Part shown: positions 42,597 through 52,092 of the stretch, in pieces
Position numbering within the stretch: position 1 is the stretch's first letter
How the letters are laid out: each line of letters opens with the position of its first letter
Assembly (NCBI RefSeq): GCF_030406405.1
Contig: NZ_JAUEPL010000010.1
Coordinates: 62,001 to 126,000, forward strand
Source: Streptomyces ficellus
Lineage (GTDB): Bacteria > Actinomycetota > Actinomycetes > Streptomycetales > Streptomycetaceae
Direction: 5' to 3'
DNA length: 64,000 nt
Notes under the pieces: model-generated
What the model saw: only the letters and a program-made list of their open reading frames with translations
The model's database searches: none
What the model was told of the DNA's origin: nothing
Translations under genes and position numbers: made by a program

Positions 42597-43796
42597 ATGG
42601 ATGTCGACCCGTGGTCGCCCGCCTTCGTCGCCGACCCGTACCCCGCCTACGCGCGGCTGCGCGCCCGGGGCCGGGCGCACTGGTTCGAGCCGAGCGGACA
42701 GTTCCTCGTCCCGCGGTACGCCGATGTGTCCGCGCTGCTCCGGGACCGGCGGCTGGGGCGGACGTATCTGCACCGGTTCACGCACGAGGAGTTCGGGCGG
42801 ACGCCGCCGCCCGCCGCGCACGAGCCGTTCCACGTGCTGAACGGCAACGGGATGCTGGACCTGGAGGCGCCGGACCACACCCGGATCCGGCGGCTGGTGT
42901 CGAAGGCGTTCACGCCCCGCACGGTCGAGAAGCTGGCGCCCGTGGTGGCGCGGCTGGCGGAGGAACTGGTCGACGGGCTGGTCGAGGCGGGCGGGGGCGA
43001 CCTGCTGACGGAGGTCGCCGAGCCGCTGCCGGTGGCCGTCATCGCGGAGATGCTGGGCATCCCGCCGGCCGACCGGGGGCTGCTGCGGCCCTGGTCCGCG
43101 GCGATCTGCGCAATGTTCGAGCTGAACCCGGACGAGGAGACGGTGCGGCGGGCGGTCGCGGCGTCGGTGGAGTTCTCGGCGTACCTGCGGGAGCTGATCG
43201 CGCGGCGGCGGTCGGCCCCCGGCGAGGACCTGGTCAGTGCGCTGATCGCCGCGCACGACGAGGGCGACCGGCTGAGCGAGCAGGAGATGATCTCCACGTG
43301 CGTGCTGCTGCTGAACGCGGGGCACGAGGCGACGGTCAACAGCACGGTCAATGGGTGGTGGACGCTGTTCCGGCACCCGGAGCAGCTGGCCGCGCTGCGG
43401 GCCGGGGAGGTGGCGTTGTCCACAGCTGTGGAGGAGCTGCTGCGGTACGACACCCCGCTCCAGATGTTCGAGCGCTGGGTCCTGGACGACGTCGAGATCG
43501 GTGACCTCACGATTCCGCGCGGCTCGGAGGTCGCGCTCCTGTTCGGCTCGGCCAACCGCGACCCGGCGCGCTTCGACCGGCCCGACGAGCTGGACCTCTC
43601 GCGCACGGACAACCCCCACATCAGCTTCGGCGCGGGCGTCCACTACTGCCTGGGCGCCCCGCTGGCCCGGCTGGAGCTCGCCGCGTCGTTCGGTGAGCTG
43701 CTGCGCCGCGCCCCGACGATGCGGCTCACGGCGGAACCGCAGTGGCGTCCGGGGTACGTCATCCGGGGCCTGCGGGAGCTGCGCGTCGAACTGTGA
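42597..43796 (+). CDS. Cytochrome P450
   Basis: 399 residues. The heme loop FGAGVHYCLGAPLARLE places the thiolate at Cys 351, the I-helix reads LNAGHEATVNST (Glu-Ala-Thr, an AGxxT type), and the K-helix ExxR is EELLRY. It is soluble and like Streptomyces CYP107/CYP105-type monooxygenases, so it needs separate ferredoxin partners, none of which are adjacent. The substrate is unknown. Confidence 0.92.
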   Translation: MDVDPWSPAFVADPYPAYARLRARGRAHWFEPSGQFLVPRYADVSALLRDRRLGRTYLHRFTHEEFGRTPPPAAHEPFHVLNGNGMLDLEAPDHTRIRRLVSKAFTPRTVEKLAPVVARLAEELVDGLVEAGGGDLLTEVAEPLPVAVIAEMLGIPPADRGLLRPWSAAICAMFELNPDEETVRRAVAASVEFSAYLRELIARRRSAPGEDLVSALIAAHDEGDRLSEQEMISTCVLLLNAGHEATVNSTVNGWWTLFRHPEQLAALRAGEVALSTAVEELLRYDTPLQMFERWVLDDVEIGDLTIPRGSEVALLFGSANRDPARFDRPDELDLSRTDNPHISFGAGVHYCLGAPLARLELAASFGELLRRAPTMRLTAEPQWRPGYVIRGLRELRVEL

Positions 43797-43987
43797 CGGC
43801 GGGGGGCTGCCTCGGGGGCGGGGGGCGGGACGCCTGCGGGGTCGGGGGCGCGTGCGGGGCGCGGTGTCTTGGGCGCAGCCCCTGCGGAGACGACCCTGCA
43901 CGGCCCCGCCTCAGGCCGTCCGCCGTCATGCGGTGGGTGGGGCGGCACGAAGGAAAGGCGGCGTCCCCGCCCGCGGGGCCCCGGTGC

Positions 43988-44791
43988 TTACGCCGCCGGG
44001 AGTGTCAGCGACCAGGCTGCCGGGCGGACCGTCCAGGTGCGCGTCCACACCGGGCCCGTCACCAGCGCGTCCGCCCGGTAGCGGAACGACGCGCCCGAGA
44101 TGGTCACCGCGCTCGCCTCCACCCGGACCGGCTCGGCCGCCCGTGGCCGTACGACGACCTCCGCGACCCCGCCCCGCGACAGCACCGTCACGCCCTCCAC
44201 CGGGTCGTCCAGGTCGCTCAGGACCCGCCCGTCCGCCTCCACCCGCAGCCGGTGCGTCCGTATCGTGGGCACGGAAGGCGCCGGGCGGACCAGCGTCCGT
44301 ACCAGCGACCGGCAGGTGTCCCACACCGAGCCGGGCTCGATCACCGCCAGCCCCGAAGGCCCCGCCGGAACCCGCAGCCCCCGCACCACCACGCCGTCGC
44401 TGTCGTCGACCAGCAGGTCCAGCCGCCGGGCCGCCCCGTCCAGCACCGCCCGCGCGGCGGCCACCGCGCCGAGCGGCACGCCGAGCGCTCCGGCCAGGTC
44501 CACCGAGCCGTGCGGACCCACCGGGACCAGCGACAACGCCCCGTCGGACAGCTCCCGCCCCCGGTGCAACAGCCCCACCGCCCGCACCAGCGCGCGGTCG
44601 TCGCCGATGACGACCGGGCGGCGCGAACCCCGCCGCGCGAGGGCTTTGGCGAACTCCGCCGGAGTGTCCGGGAGGCACAGCTTCACCGCCGCCCCCGCGC
44701 ACAGCACGTCCTTCGCGATCCGTACGGATTCGCCGTCGCTCCGGCGCGCGACCGCGTCGATGACGACCAGCAGCTGGTCGGGAGCCGACAC
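43988..44791 (-). CDS. Diacylglycerol-kinase-like protein with diverged ATP loop
   Basis: GTG 44791 gives 267 residues. The fold order matches the lipid kinase (DAGK/NAD kinase-like) family: [53 protein letters not shown], then a beta-rich C-terminal domain. The nucleotide loop GGDGT reads GDDRA and the GTxND motif reads GPHGSVD, so catalysis is doubtful. It faces away from purA. Confidence 0.65.
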   Translation of the reverse strand: MSAPDQLLVVIDAVARRSDGESVRIAKDVLCAGAAVKLCLPDTPAEFAKALARRGSRRPVVIGDDRALVRAVGLLHRGRELSDGALSLVPVGPHGSVDLAGALGVPLGAVAAARAVLDGAARRLDLLVDDSDGVVVRGLRVPAGPSGLAVIEPGSVWDTCRSLVRTLVRPAPSVPTIRTHRLRVEADGRVLSDLDDPVEGVTVLSRGGVAEVVVRPRAAEPVRVEASAVTISGASFRYRADALVTGPVWTRTWTVRPAAWSLTLPAA

Positions 44792-44825
44792 CTCGGTCCT
44801 TCCTCGGGTAGCATCTTTGTGCAAG

Positions 44826-44853
44826 AGCCCCTTGCGCTATTGCGCCAGGGGCT
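44826..44853. terminator. Hairpin between the kinase-like gene and purA
   Basis: AGCCCCTTGCGC and GCGCCAGGGGCT pair with one mismatch around a four-base loop. As the flanking genes diverge, it is not an ordinary terminator. It may sit in the purA leader, or prevent antisense transcription. Confidence 0.6.
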
Positions 44854-44966
44854 TCGTCTATTCCGGGGCACCGGTCCGACGGCTCGGGTTGTGTCGTACA
44901 CCGTCGTACGACGTTTGTACTGCCCTCTGGCCTTGGACATGCCCCGCCCGGAAGGGGTGTACGCCT

Positions 44967-46250
44967 GTGCCCGCACTTGTGCTGCTCGGTGCTCAGTGGG
45001 GTGACGAGGGCAAGGGAAAGGCCACCGATCTCCTCGGTGGATCCGTCGATTATGTGGTGCGCTACCAGGGCGGCAACAACGCCGGCCACACGGTTGTCGT
45101 AGGCGACCAGAAATACGCGCTGCATCTTCTCCCTTCCGGGATCCTCTCGCCGGGGTGTATCCCGGTGATCGGGAACGGTGTCGTCGTCGACCCGGCGGTC
45201 CTGCTCTCCGAGCTGAGCGGACTGAACGAGCGTGGCGTTGACACGTCAAAGCTGCTGATCAGCGGTAACGCGCACCTGATCACGCCGTACAACGTCACCC
45301 TCGACAAGGTGACGGAACGGTTCCTCGGCAAGCGCAAGATCGGCACGACCGGCCGGGGCATCGGCCCGACGTACGCCGACAAGATCAACCGCGTGGGCAT
45401 CCGCGTCCAGGACCTGTACGACGAGTCGATCCTGACGCAGAAGGTCGAGGCTGCGCTGGAGCACAAGAACCAGCTCCTCGCCAAGCTCTACAACCGCCGC
45501 GCCATCGAGGCCGGCAAGATCGTCGAGGAGATGCTCCAGTACGCGGAGCAGATCCGGCCGTACGTCGCCGATACGACGCTCATCCTGAACAACGCCATCG
45601 ACGAGGGCAAGGTCGTCCTCTTCGAGGGCGGCCAGGGCACGCTGCTCGACGTCGACCACGGCACGTACCCCTTCGTGACCTCCTCCAACCCGACCGCCGG
45701 CGGCGCCTGCACCGGCGCGGGCGTGGGCCCCACGAAGATCAGCCGCGTCATCGGCATCCTCAAGGCGTACACCACCCGCGTCGGCGCCGGCCCGTTCCCG
45801 ACCGAGCTGTTCGACGAGGACGGCGAGGCGCTGCGCCGCATCGGCGGCGAGCGGGGCGTGACCACCGGCCGCGACCGCCGCTGCGGCTGGTTCGACGCGG
45901 TCATCGCCCGGTACGCGACCCGCGTCAACGGCCTGACCGACTTCTTCCTCACCAAGCTCGACGTGCTCACCGGCTGGGAGCAGATCCCGGTCTGCGTCGC
46001 GTACGAGATCGACGGCAAGCGCGTCGAGGAGCTGCCCTACTCGCAGACCGACTTCCACCACGCGAAGCCGGTGTACGAGTACCTGCCGGGCTGGTCGGAG
46101 GACATCAGCAAGGCCAAGACCTTCTCGGACCTGCCGAAGAACGCGCAGGCGTACGTGAAGGCGCTGGAGGAGATGTCGGGCGCGCCGATCTCCGCGATCG
46201 GCGTCGGCCCCGGCCGCACCGAGACGATCGAGATCAACTCGTTCCTGTAA
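44967..46250 (+). CDS. purA: Adenylosuccinate synthetase
   Basis: GTG 44967 gives 427 residues. It starts [20 protein letters not shown] (GTP loop with catalytic Asp) and NNAGHTVV (catalytic His), with [20 protein letters not shown] and [12 protein letters not shown] further on. It makes adenylosuccinate from IMP and aspartate for AMP synthesis. Confidence 0.97.
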   Translation: MPALVLLGAQWGDEGKGKATDLLGGSVDYVVRYQGGNNAGHTVVVGDQKYALHLLPSGILSPGCIPVIGNGVVVDPAVLLSELSGLNERGVDTSKLLISGNAHLITPYNVTLDKVTERFLGKRKIGTTGRGIGPTYADKINRVGIRVQDLYDESILTQKVEAALEHKNQLLAKLYNRRAIEAGKIVEEMLQYAEQIRPYVADTTLILNNAIDEGKVVLFEGGQGTLLDVDHGTYPFVTSSNPTAGGACTGAGVGPTKISRVIGILKAYTTRVGAGPFPTELFDEDGEALRRIGGERGVTTGRDRRCGWFDAVIARYATRVNGLTDFFLTKLDVLTGWEQIPVCVAYEIDGKRVEELPYSQTDFHHAKPVYEYLPGWSEDISKAKTFSDLPKNAQAYVKALEEMSGAPISAIGVGPGRTETIEINSFL

Positions 46251-46266
46251 GCCTCCAGGAGCTCCG

Positions 46267-46321
46267 GACGGGGAGTCCGCCGGGTACGTCCCTTCCTGAC
46301 GTACCCGGCGGGCTCCCCGTC
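46267..46321 (+). terminator. Long hairpin after purA
   Basis: Two 24-base arms (46267-46290 and 46298-46321), one mismatched pair, seven-base loop. It also terminates the converging remnant. Confidence 0.9.
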
Positions 46322-46323
46322 CG

Positions 46324-46632
46324 CTATTCGCCGCAGGCCCGCAGCCCCTCCGGCGTCGCGCGGGGCAGGTGCCCGTGCGTACGGATGACGTCCTGGCCCC
46401 TGCCCCGGCTGAGGTGGGTGAGGAAGGACGAGGTGAGCGAGTCGGCGGGCGGTTGGCCGTAGGTGCACGCGTACTCCAGCTCCCGGGACGGGTACGGGTA
46501 CGGGTACGCGTACCGGGAGCTGATCTCATCGGCGTCCGCGCTCCGCCCGTCGAGGGAATCGGCCAGTCCACACGCTTCACGGTAGGTACGTCGTGTCGCG
46601 AACGCGCCTGGCGGGAGCCGTAGTTCGCCCAA
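46324..46632 (-). pseudogene. C-terminal remnant of a substrate-binding-type protein
   Basis: Only about 100 residues remain, without signal peptide. The segment YPYPSRELEYACTYGQPPADSL and the closing RTHGHLPRATPEGLRACGE look like the end of a phosphate/substrate-binding (PstS-like) domain protein. No N-terminal part is found upstream, where the chitinase promoter begins. A TTG at 46632 could allow translation, but a truncated leftover is more likely. Family assignment is by eye. Confidence 0.5.
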
Positions 46633-46652
46633 TGTTCAACCGTCACAACGTC

Positions 46653-46680
46653 TGGTCCAGACCTTGACAGGTACAGACCA
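46653..46680 (+). promoter_or_regulatory. Chitinase-promoter direct repeat (DasR-type)
   Basis: TGGTCCAGACCT (46653-46664) is followed after four bases by AGGTACAGACCA (46669-46680). The first is the 12-bp repeat known from Streptomyces chitinase promoters, and both resemble DasR sites (TGGTCTAGACCA). TTGACA between them (46664-46669) is a candidate -35. Confidence 0.85.
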
Positions 46681-46725
46681 TTCGCGCTTCGGTATGGCCC
46701 ATCCCCCCACGGAAGGGCATGCCCC

Positions 46726-47613
46726 ATGCTGCGACGCCTATGGACCTTGTTCGCCGCTCTCGTCATGGCCGTCGGTCTGGCCGTCGTCCTCCCCGCCTCC
46801 ACCGCGTCGGCCGCCGAATGCGCCACGCCCTGGAGCTCCGCCACCGTCTACACGGGCGGCAAGGCCGCTTCGTACAACGGCCGCAACTGGCTGGCGAAGT
46901 GGTGGACCCAGAACGAACGGCCCGGTTCCGCCGACGTCTGGTCCGACCAGGGCGCGTGCGGGGGCGGTGGCGGCACCCCCGCCCCCTCGCCGTCCGGCTT
47001 CGTCGTGAGCGAGGCCCAGTTCCACCAGATGTTCCCGAACCGGAACTCCTTCTACACCTACAGCGGCCTGACCGCCGCGCTCAGCGCGTACCCCGCCTTC
47101 GCGAACACCGGCGGCGACACGGTGAAGAAGCAGGAAGCCGCCGCCTTCCTCGCCAACGTCAGCCATGAGACGGGCGGCCTGGTCCACATCGTGGAGCAGA
47201 ACACGGCCAACTACCCGCACTACTGCGACCGTAACCAGCCCTACGGATGCCCGGCCGGACAGGCCGCGTACTACGGCCGAGGGCCGATCCAGCTCAGCTG
47301 GAACTTCAACTACAAGGCGGCGGGCGACGCCCTCGGCATCGACCTTCTCAACAACCCCTACCGCGTCGAGCGGGAGTCGGCGGTCGCCTGGAAGACGGGC
47401 CTTTGGTACTGGAACACGCAGAACGGCCCCGGCACCATGACCCCCCACCACGCCATGGTCAACGGCGCCGGCTTCGGCCAGACCATCCGCTCCATCAACG
47501 GCGCGCTGGAGTGCGACGGCAAGAACCCGGCCCAGGTCCAGAGCCGCATCAACAACTACCAGCGCTTCACCCAGATCCTGGGCGTGCCGACGGGCTCGAA
47601 CCTGAGCTGCTGA
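46726..47613 (+). CDS. Secreted GH19 chitinase with N-terminal chitin-binding domain
   Basis: 295 residues: signal peptide (cleavage near ASA, residue 29), a CBM5/12 domain (CATPWSSATVYTGGKAASYN, NWLAKWWTQNE), a short Gly/Pro linker, and a GH19 domain with the catalytic Glu 148 in FLANVSHETGGL and the conserved YYGRGPIQLSWNFNY. It is the compact, loop-poor bacterial type (ChiC/ChiF/ChiG). It degrades chitin outside the cell and may inhibit fungi. Control by the repeat upstream links it to N-acetylglucosamine signalling. Confidence 0.95.
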   Translation: MLRRLWTLFAALVMAVGLAVVLPASTASAAECATPWSSATVYTGGKAASYNGRNWLAKWWTQNERPGSADVWSDQGACGGGGGTPAPSPSGFVVSEAQFHQMFPNRNSFYTYSGLTAALSAYPAFANTGGDTVKKQEAAAFLANVSHETGGLVHIVEQNTANYPHYCDRNQPYGCPAGQAAYYGRGPIQLSWNFNYKAAGDALGIDLLNNPYRVERESAVAWKTGLWYWNTQNGPGTMTPHHAMVNGAGFGQTIRSINGALECDGKNPAQVQSRINNYQRFTQILGVPTGSNLSC

Positions 47614-47641
47614 CAGGCCACCCCGGCATGTGACGCCCCCC

Positions 47642-48439
47642 TCAGTCGTGCGTGCCTATGACCACCGTCGCGTACCGGTCCTCGCAGGTCGCGACGTGCG
47701 GCGTCAGGCCAGCGGCCGCCACGATGGCCGTGGCGGTCGGGGCCTGGCGCTCGCTCGTCTCGAACAGCAGGCTGCCGCCCGGCGCGAGCCAGGCGGTGGC
47801 CTCGCCGGTCACGCGGCGCAGGACGTCGAGCCCGTCCGCGCCGCCGTCGAGCGCGACGCGCGCCTCGTGGTCGCGGGCCTCGGCGGGCAGCAGCTCCACC
47901 TCGCCGGTCGGTACGTAGGGCACGTTGGCGAGCAGGACGTCCACGCGGCCCCGCAGCCCGGCCGGCAGCGGTCCGTACAGATCGCCCTCGTAGACCTGGC
48001 CGCCGACCGGGGCCACGTTGCGCCGGGCGCACCGCACGGCGGCGGGGTCGATGTCGGCGGCGTACAGCTCGGCGCCGTCCAGGGCGGTGACGAGCGCGGC
48101 GCCCAGCGCGCCGGAGCCGCAGCACAGGTCCACCACGACCGTGCCGCCCCGCCGTGCGAGCGCTTCCGCCCGCTCGACGAGGAACTCGGTGCGTCGGCGC
48201 GGTACGAAGACGCCCTCGCCCACGGTGACCCGCAGGCCCCGGAACTCGGCCCAGCCGACGACGTGTTCCAGTGGATGCCCGGCAGCCCGCCGCTCGACCA
48301 TCGTGCCGAGCTCTTCCGGTGTCCGCGCGGCGGACAGGAGCAACTCCGCTTCCTCCTCGGCGAATACGCAACCGGCCGCGCGGAGCCTGGCGACGACGGA
48401 AGGTGCCGGAGGTACCGAAGGTACGGGAGGTACGGCCAT
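47642..48439 (-). CDS. PrmC/HemK-like N5-glutamine methyltransferase paralog
   Basis: 265 residues with a small helical N-domain, VVDLCCGSGALGAAL (SAM site), YAADIDPAAV and the catalytic NxPY motif as NVPYVP. This is the PrmC-related methyltransferase class (TIGR03704), distinct from the true release-factor enzyme, which normally sits by prfA. The target Gln is unknown. A GGGAGC/GCTCCC hairpin (about 48454-48472) precedes its ribosome site. Confidence 0.83.
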   Translation of the reverse strand: MAVPPVPSVPPAPSVVARLRAAGCVFAEEEAELLLSAARTPEELGTMVERRAAGHPLEHVVGWAEFRGLRVTVGEGVFVPRRRTEFLVERAEALARRGGTVVVDLCCGSGALGAALVTALDGAELYAADIDPAAVRCARRNVAPVGGQVYEGDLYGPLPAGLRGRVDVLLANVPYVPTGEVELLPAEARDHEARVALDGGADGLDVLRRVTGEATAWLAPGGSLLFETSERQAPTATAIVAAAGLTPHVATCEDRYATVVIGTHD

Positions 48440-48604
48440 GGGGTAAAGCCTTTCGGGAGCTGTGGGCGCTCCCGCGGTGACCTGTTTCCCTACGGGCCGT
48501 GCGAGGAGAACACCCTGCCTGATGTGGCGTTGATGGGTCTCACCTCCTCGATCGGTCTCCACTGGTCAGCGGAGAGGCGGCCACCTTACCCCGCTGGAGG
48601 GTGC

Positions 48605-49060
48605 TCAGGGCTTGTCCGGGGCCGTGACGGCGTCCAGCGCCTCGGAGAGCCGCTCCAGCACCCGGGCCGTCTCGGCGAACGCCTCCTCGCCCAGCTCGGC
48701 GGCGAGTCGAGCCGCCAGGTCAGCGTGGCCCGGGTTTATCAGGGCGACGCGGTCGCGGCCCGTCTCCGTGGGCGTGAGGAGCTTCGCGCGCCGGTGGGCC
48801 GGGTTCGGGATGTACTCGGCGAGGCCCTCGTAAACCAGCAGGTCCGCGATCCGCTGCACGCTCTGGCGCGTGATGCCCATGGTGCGGGCGATCCCGGAGA
48901 CGGGCAGCGGCTCGTGCAGTACGGCACCGAGGACCTGCCACCACGCGGCGGTGAGCCCGACCGGGCGGGCCAGTTTCTCGGATACGGCGAGGAACTGGCC
49001 GTTCAGCCGGAACACCCCGAGCGCGGTTCGGCTGAGCAGGTCCTGTTCGGTGCGGGTCAC
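48605..49060 (-). CDS. MarR-family regulator
   Basis: 151 residues, starting MTRTEQDLLSRTALGVFRLN, with a winged helix (PVSGIARTMGITRQSVQRIADLL, NPAHRRAKLLTPTETGRDR). It overlaps the PfpI gene by 4 bp and is co-transcribed with it. The twin palindromes at 49721-49755 are its likely binding site. Confidence 0.9.
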   Translation of the reverse strand: MTRTEQDLLSRTALGVFRLNGQFLAVSEKLARPVGLTAAWWQVLGAVLHEPLPVSGIARTMGITRQSVQRIADLLVYEGLAEYIPNPAHRRAKLLTPTETGRDRVALINPGHADLAARLAAELGEEAFAETARVLERLSEALDAVTAPDKP

Positions 49061-49662
49061 GAGTTGAGTTCCTCATAGGCGGCCGGGTCGGAGTCATGGA
49101 ACAGCCGGTACCAGGCGTCCAGTTTGTCGCCCTCGAACACCCCCATTCTGCCCAGCACTTCGCGAGCGAAGGCGACCGGCTCGGTGGGTCCGGCCGTGAT
49201 CAGGTCCCCATCGGTGACGGCGTCCGTCTCGACGTAGCGTTCGCCGCCCTTGTAGCCGGTGGCCGCGAGGTAGAAGGAGGCGGCGCTGGTGTGGTCGCGG
49301 TCGTCGAGCAGCCCTTCCCGGGCCAGTCCGGCGGTCGCGCCGCATATCGCGGCCACGGGTATGCCCGCGTCCAGGAACGCGCGCGCCTTCGCGGCGAACG
49401 GCGCGAGGTCGTCGCCGGCCTCCCACAGGTCGGCCCCCGGGAGAATGAGCAGCGCGCTGTCCTCGGGTCGCAGGTCCGCCAGCGCCAGGTCAGGCGCGAT
49501 GCGCAGCCCGCCGATGGTGGTGACCGGGTCGGTGGCCGGCCCGACAGTCCTGATCTCGTACCCCCCGCGCGCCAGCCAGGCGGTCGCGTGCCCGGTCTCC
49601 CAGTCGGCGAGTGTGTCGTAGACGGCGAGGTGGACAGTCTGACGGGGCGTGGTGGCGGACAT
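49057..49662 (-). CDS. DJ-1/PfpI family protein
   Basis: 201 residues, class I glutamine amidotransferase-like fold. The nucleophile elbow is AAICGATAGLA (Cys) and a Glu precedes it in the LPGADLWEAGDDL region. Members act as glyoxalase III/chaperone, isonitrile hydratase or protease; the exact reaction is open. ATG 49662 follows GAGGAGG. Confidence 0.87.
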   Translation of the reverse strand: MSATTPRQTVHLAVYDTLADWETGHATAWLARGGYEIRTVGPATDPVTTIGGLRIAPDLALADLRPEDSALLILPGADLWEAGDDLAPFAAKARAFLDAGIPVAAICGATAGLAREGLLDDRDHTSAASFYLAATGYKGGERYVETDAVTDGDLITAGPTEPVAFAREVLGRMGVFEGDKLDAWYRLFHDSDPAAYEELNS

Positions 49663-49720
49663 GGTGGCCTCCTCGGTGAGCCCGTGCGTGCGTTCATAGG
49701 CGCTCAATCGTTCGAGTCGA

Positions 49721-49755
49721 TGACAGAATGCTGTCATCTCGACAGAATGCTGTCA
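49721..49755. promoter_or_regulatory. Twin palindromic operators
   Basis: TGACAGAATGCTGTCA (49721-49736) and a second GACAGAATGCTGTCA (49741-49755) are 20 bp apart, two turns of the helix. They lie between the PfpI-MarR pair and the class-III aminotransferase, so MarR could control both sides. Confidence 0.8.
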
Positions 49756-49862
49756 ATGCCTTCTTCTGTGCGTCCACGCCCGACACCCTGCCGACCCTCG
49801 CCCCTTCCGCCATACAAGATGGCCATACCGCCGCCCACCTGCACATCCTTAGTCTGGGCCGC

Positions 49863-51227
49863 ATGACCCCTCATGCCGACCTCCCCGACCCCCGGACCGG
49901 CGCCGCCGTCAAGGCCGCCGACCGCGCGCACGTCTTCCACTCCTGGTCCGCCCAGGGCCTGATCGACCCGCTCGCCGTCGCCGGCGCCGAGGGGGCGTAC
50001 TTCTGGGATTACGACGGAAACCGCTACCTCGACTTCACCAGCGGCCTCGTCTACACCAACATCGGCTACCAGCACCCCAAGGTCGTCGCCGCGATCCAGG
50101 AGCAGGCGGGCAGGCTCGCGACCTTCGCGCCCGCCTTCGCCATCGACGTACGCTCCGAGGCCGCACGCCTCATCGCCGAGCGCACCCCGGGCGACCTGGA
50201 CAAGATCTTCTTCACCAACGGCGGTGCCGAGGCCGTCGAGAACGCCGCCCGCATGGCCCGCGTGCACACGGGCCGCCCCAAGATCATGAGCGCTTACCGC
50301 TCGTACCACGGCGCCACCTCCACCGCGATCAACCTCACCGGCGACCCGCGCCGCTGGGCCTCCGACACCGCGTCCGCCGGTGTCGTGCACTTCTGGGCGC
50401 CGTTCCTCTACCGCTCGCCGTTCTACGCCGAGACCGAGGCGCAGGAGTGCGAGCGGGCCCTGACGCACCTGGAGGACACCCTCGCCTTCGAGGGGCCGCA
50501 GACGATCGCCGCGATCCTCCTGGAGACCGTCCCCGGCACCGCCGGCATCATGACGCCGCCGCCCGGCTACCTCGCCGGCGTGCGCGAGATCTGCGACCGG
50601 TACGGGATCGTGTTCATCCTCGACGAGGTCATGGCGGGCTTCGGCCGCACCGGCCGCTGGTTCGCGGCCGAGCACTTCGACGTCGTGCCGGATTTGCTGA
50701 CCTTCGCGAAGGGCGTCAATTCCGGTTACGTGCCGCTCGGCGGCGTCGCGATCTCGGCGGAGATCGCCGCCACCTTCGACAAGCGGCCCTACCCCGGCGG
50801 GCTGACCTACTCCGGGCACCCGCTCGCGTGCGCCGCCGCCGTCGCGACCATCCAGGTCATGGCCGACGAGCAGGTCGTTGAGCACGCCGCCCACCTCGGC
50901 GAGACCGTCCTCGGCCCGGGCCTGCGCGAGCTCGCCGAGCGCCACCCCTCGGTCGGCGAGGTGCGGGGCCTCGGCGCCTTCTGGGCCCTCGATCTCGTAC
51001 GGAACAGGGAGACGCGCGAGCCACTCGTCCCGTACAACGCGGCGGGTGAGGCCAACGCCCCCATGGCCGCCTTCGGCGCGGCCTGCAAGAAGAACGGCCT
51101 GTGGCCCTTCATCAACATGAACCGCACCCACGCCGTCCCCGCCTGCAACATCACCGAGGCCGAGGCCAAGGAGGGCCTCGCCGCCCTCGACGCGGCGCTC
51201 GCGGTGGCCGACGAGCACGCCGCGTAA
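49863..51227 (+). CDS. Class III PLP aminotransferase
   Basis: 454 residues with FFTNGGAEAVENAARMAR, YRSYHGATSTAINLTGDPRR, FILDEVMAGFGRTG and the PLP lysine in LTFAKGVNSGYVPLGG. This is the omega-aminotransferase/beta-alanine-pyruvate type. The substrate cannot be told. The next gene is a GntR regulator. Confidence 0.9.
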   Translation: MTPHADLPDPRTGAAVKAADRAHVFHSWSAQGLIDPLAVAGAEGAYFWDYDGNRYLDFTSGLVYTNIGYQHPKVVAAIQEQAGRLATFAPAFAIDVRSEAARLIAERTPGDLDKIFFTNGGAEAVENAARMARVHTGRPKIMSAYRSYHGATSTAINLTGDPRRWASDTASAGVVHFWAPFLYRSPFYAETEAQECERALTHLEDTLAFEGPQTIAAILLETVPGTAGIMTPPPGYLAGVREICDRYGIVFILDEVMAGFGRTGRWFAAEHFDVVPDLLTFAKGVNSGYVPLGGVAISAEIAATFDKRPYPGGLTYSGHPLACAAAVATIQVMADEQVVEHAAHLGETVLGPGLRELAERHPSVGEVRGLGAFWALDLVRNRETREPLVPYNAAGEANAPMAAFGAACKKNGLWPFINMNRTHAVPACNITEAEAKEGLAALDAALAVADEHAA

Positions 51228-51312
51228 CGAGCACACACCGTGCCATCGGTTCTCAGTGGCCCCCTCCGGCTGGCTTAAGGTGTCCGGAACCGGACGGAGG
51301 GGGCCACAAGCC

Positions 51313-51993
51313 ATGCCCGCGAGCGGAGGTGTGACCCGCAACACTTTGCGACAGCAGATCGCGGACGCGCTGCGTGACGAGGTGCTCGCGGGGCGTCTCC
51401 AGCCGGGGCAGGAGTTCACGGTCAAGCAGATCGCCGAGCAGTACGGGGTGTCGGCGACGCCGGTACGGGAAGCGCTGGTCGACCTCACGGCACAGGGCCT
51501 GCTCGACTCCGACCAGCACAAGGGCTTCCGCGTCCACCAGTTCTCGGTCGACGACTACCGGGGCATGGTCGAGGCCCGCGCGCTCATCGTGGACGGCATC
51601 TTCCGGCGCCTGTGCGACCGCAGCGGCGCGATCCACGCGCACGGGGCGCCGCTGGTGTCGGTACGGCGCAGGGCGGAGGAGGCGGCGCGGGCGGCGCGCG
51701 CCGGTGACCTGGACATCCTGATCGGATACGACCTGCGGTTCTGGCGCGAGCTCAGCGGTTTCGTCGCCAACCGCTACATCGCCGACTTCCTGCACCGGCT
51801 GCGCGTCCAGGCCTGGGTGTTCGCCGTGCCACACCTGCGCGCCGACCGCAGGCCCGGCGACTGGCTGTGGAGCCGCCACGAGGACCTCGTCGACGCCGTC
51901 ACGCTCGCCGATCCGGACGCGGTGATCGCGGTCATCGACGCGTACAACGCGCACGCGATGCGGTGGGCCGACCATCTGGAGCGGCTGCGCTGA
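51313..51993 (+). CDS. GntR-family (FCD-type) regulator
   Basis: ATG 51313 after GGAGGGGG gives 226 residues. The N-terminal winged helix (TLRQQIADALRDEVLAGRLQ, YGVSATPVREAL) is followed by an all-helical FCD effector domain with metal-ligand-like residues (DLRFWRELSG, WSRHEDLVDAV). It follows the aminotransferase by 85 bp and may regulate it. Confidence 0.88.
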   Translation: MPASGGVTRNTLRQQIADALRDEVLAGRLQPGQEFTVKQIAEQYGVSATPVREALVDLTAQGLLDSDQHKGFRVHQFSVDDYRGMVEARALIVDGIFRRLCDRSGAIHAHGAPLVSVRRRAEEAARAARAGDLDILIGYDLRFWRELSGFVANRYIADFLHRLRVQAWVFAVPHLRADRRPGDWLWSRHEDLVDAVTLADPDAVIAVIDAYNAHAMRWADHLERLR

Positions 51994-52092
51994 GGGCACT
52001 TACCGCTCACGGCAGGTGGGTATGGGATGTGCACCCGAACCGGGCACTACGCTGTCCCACCGCTGCCGTAACTGAAGGAGAGCGAGTCTCCC

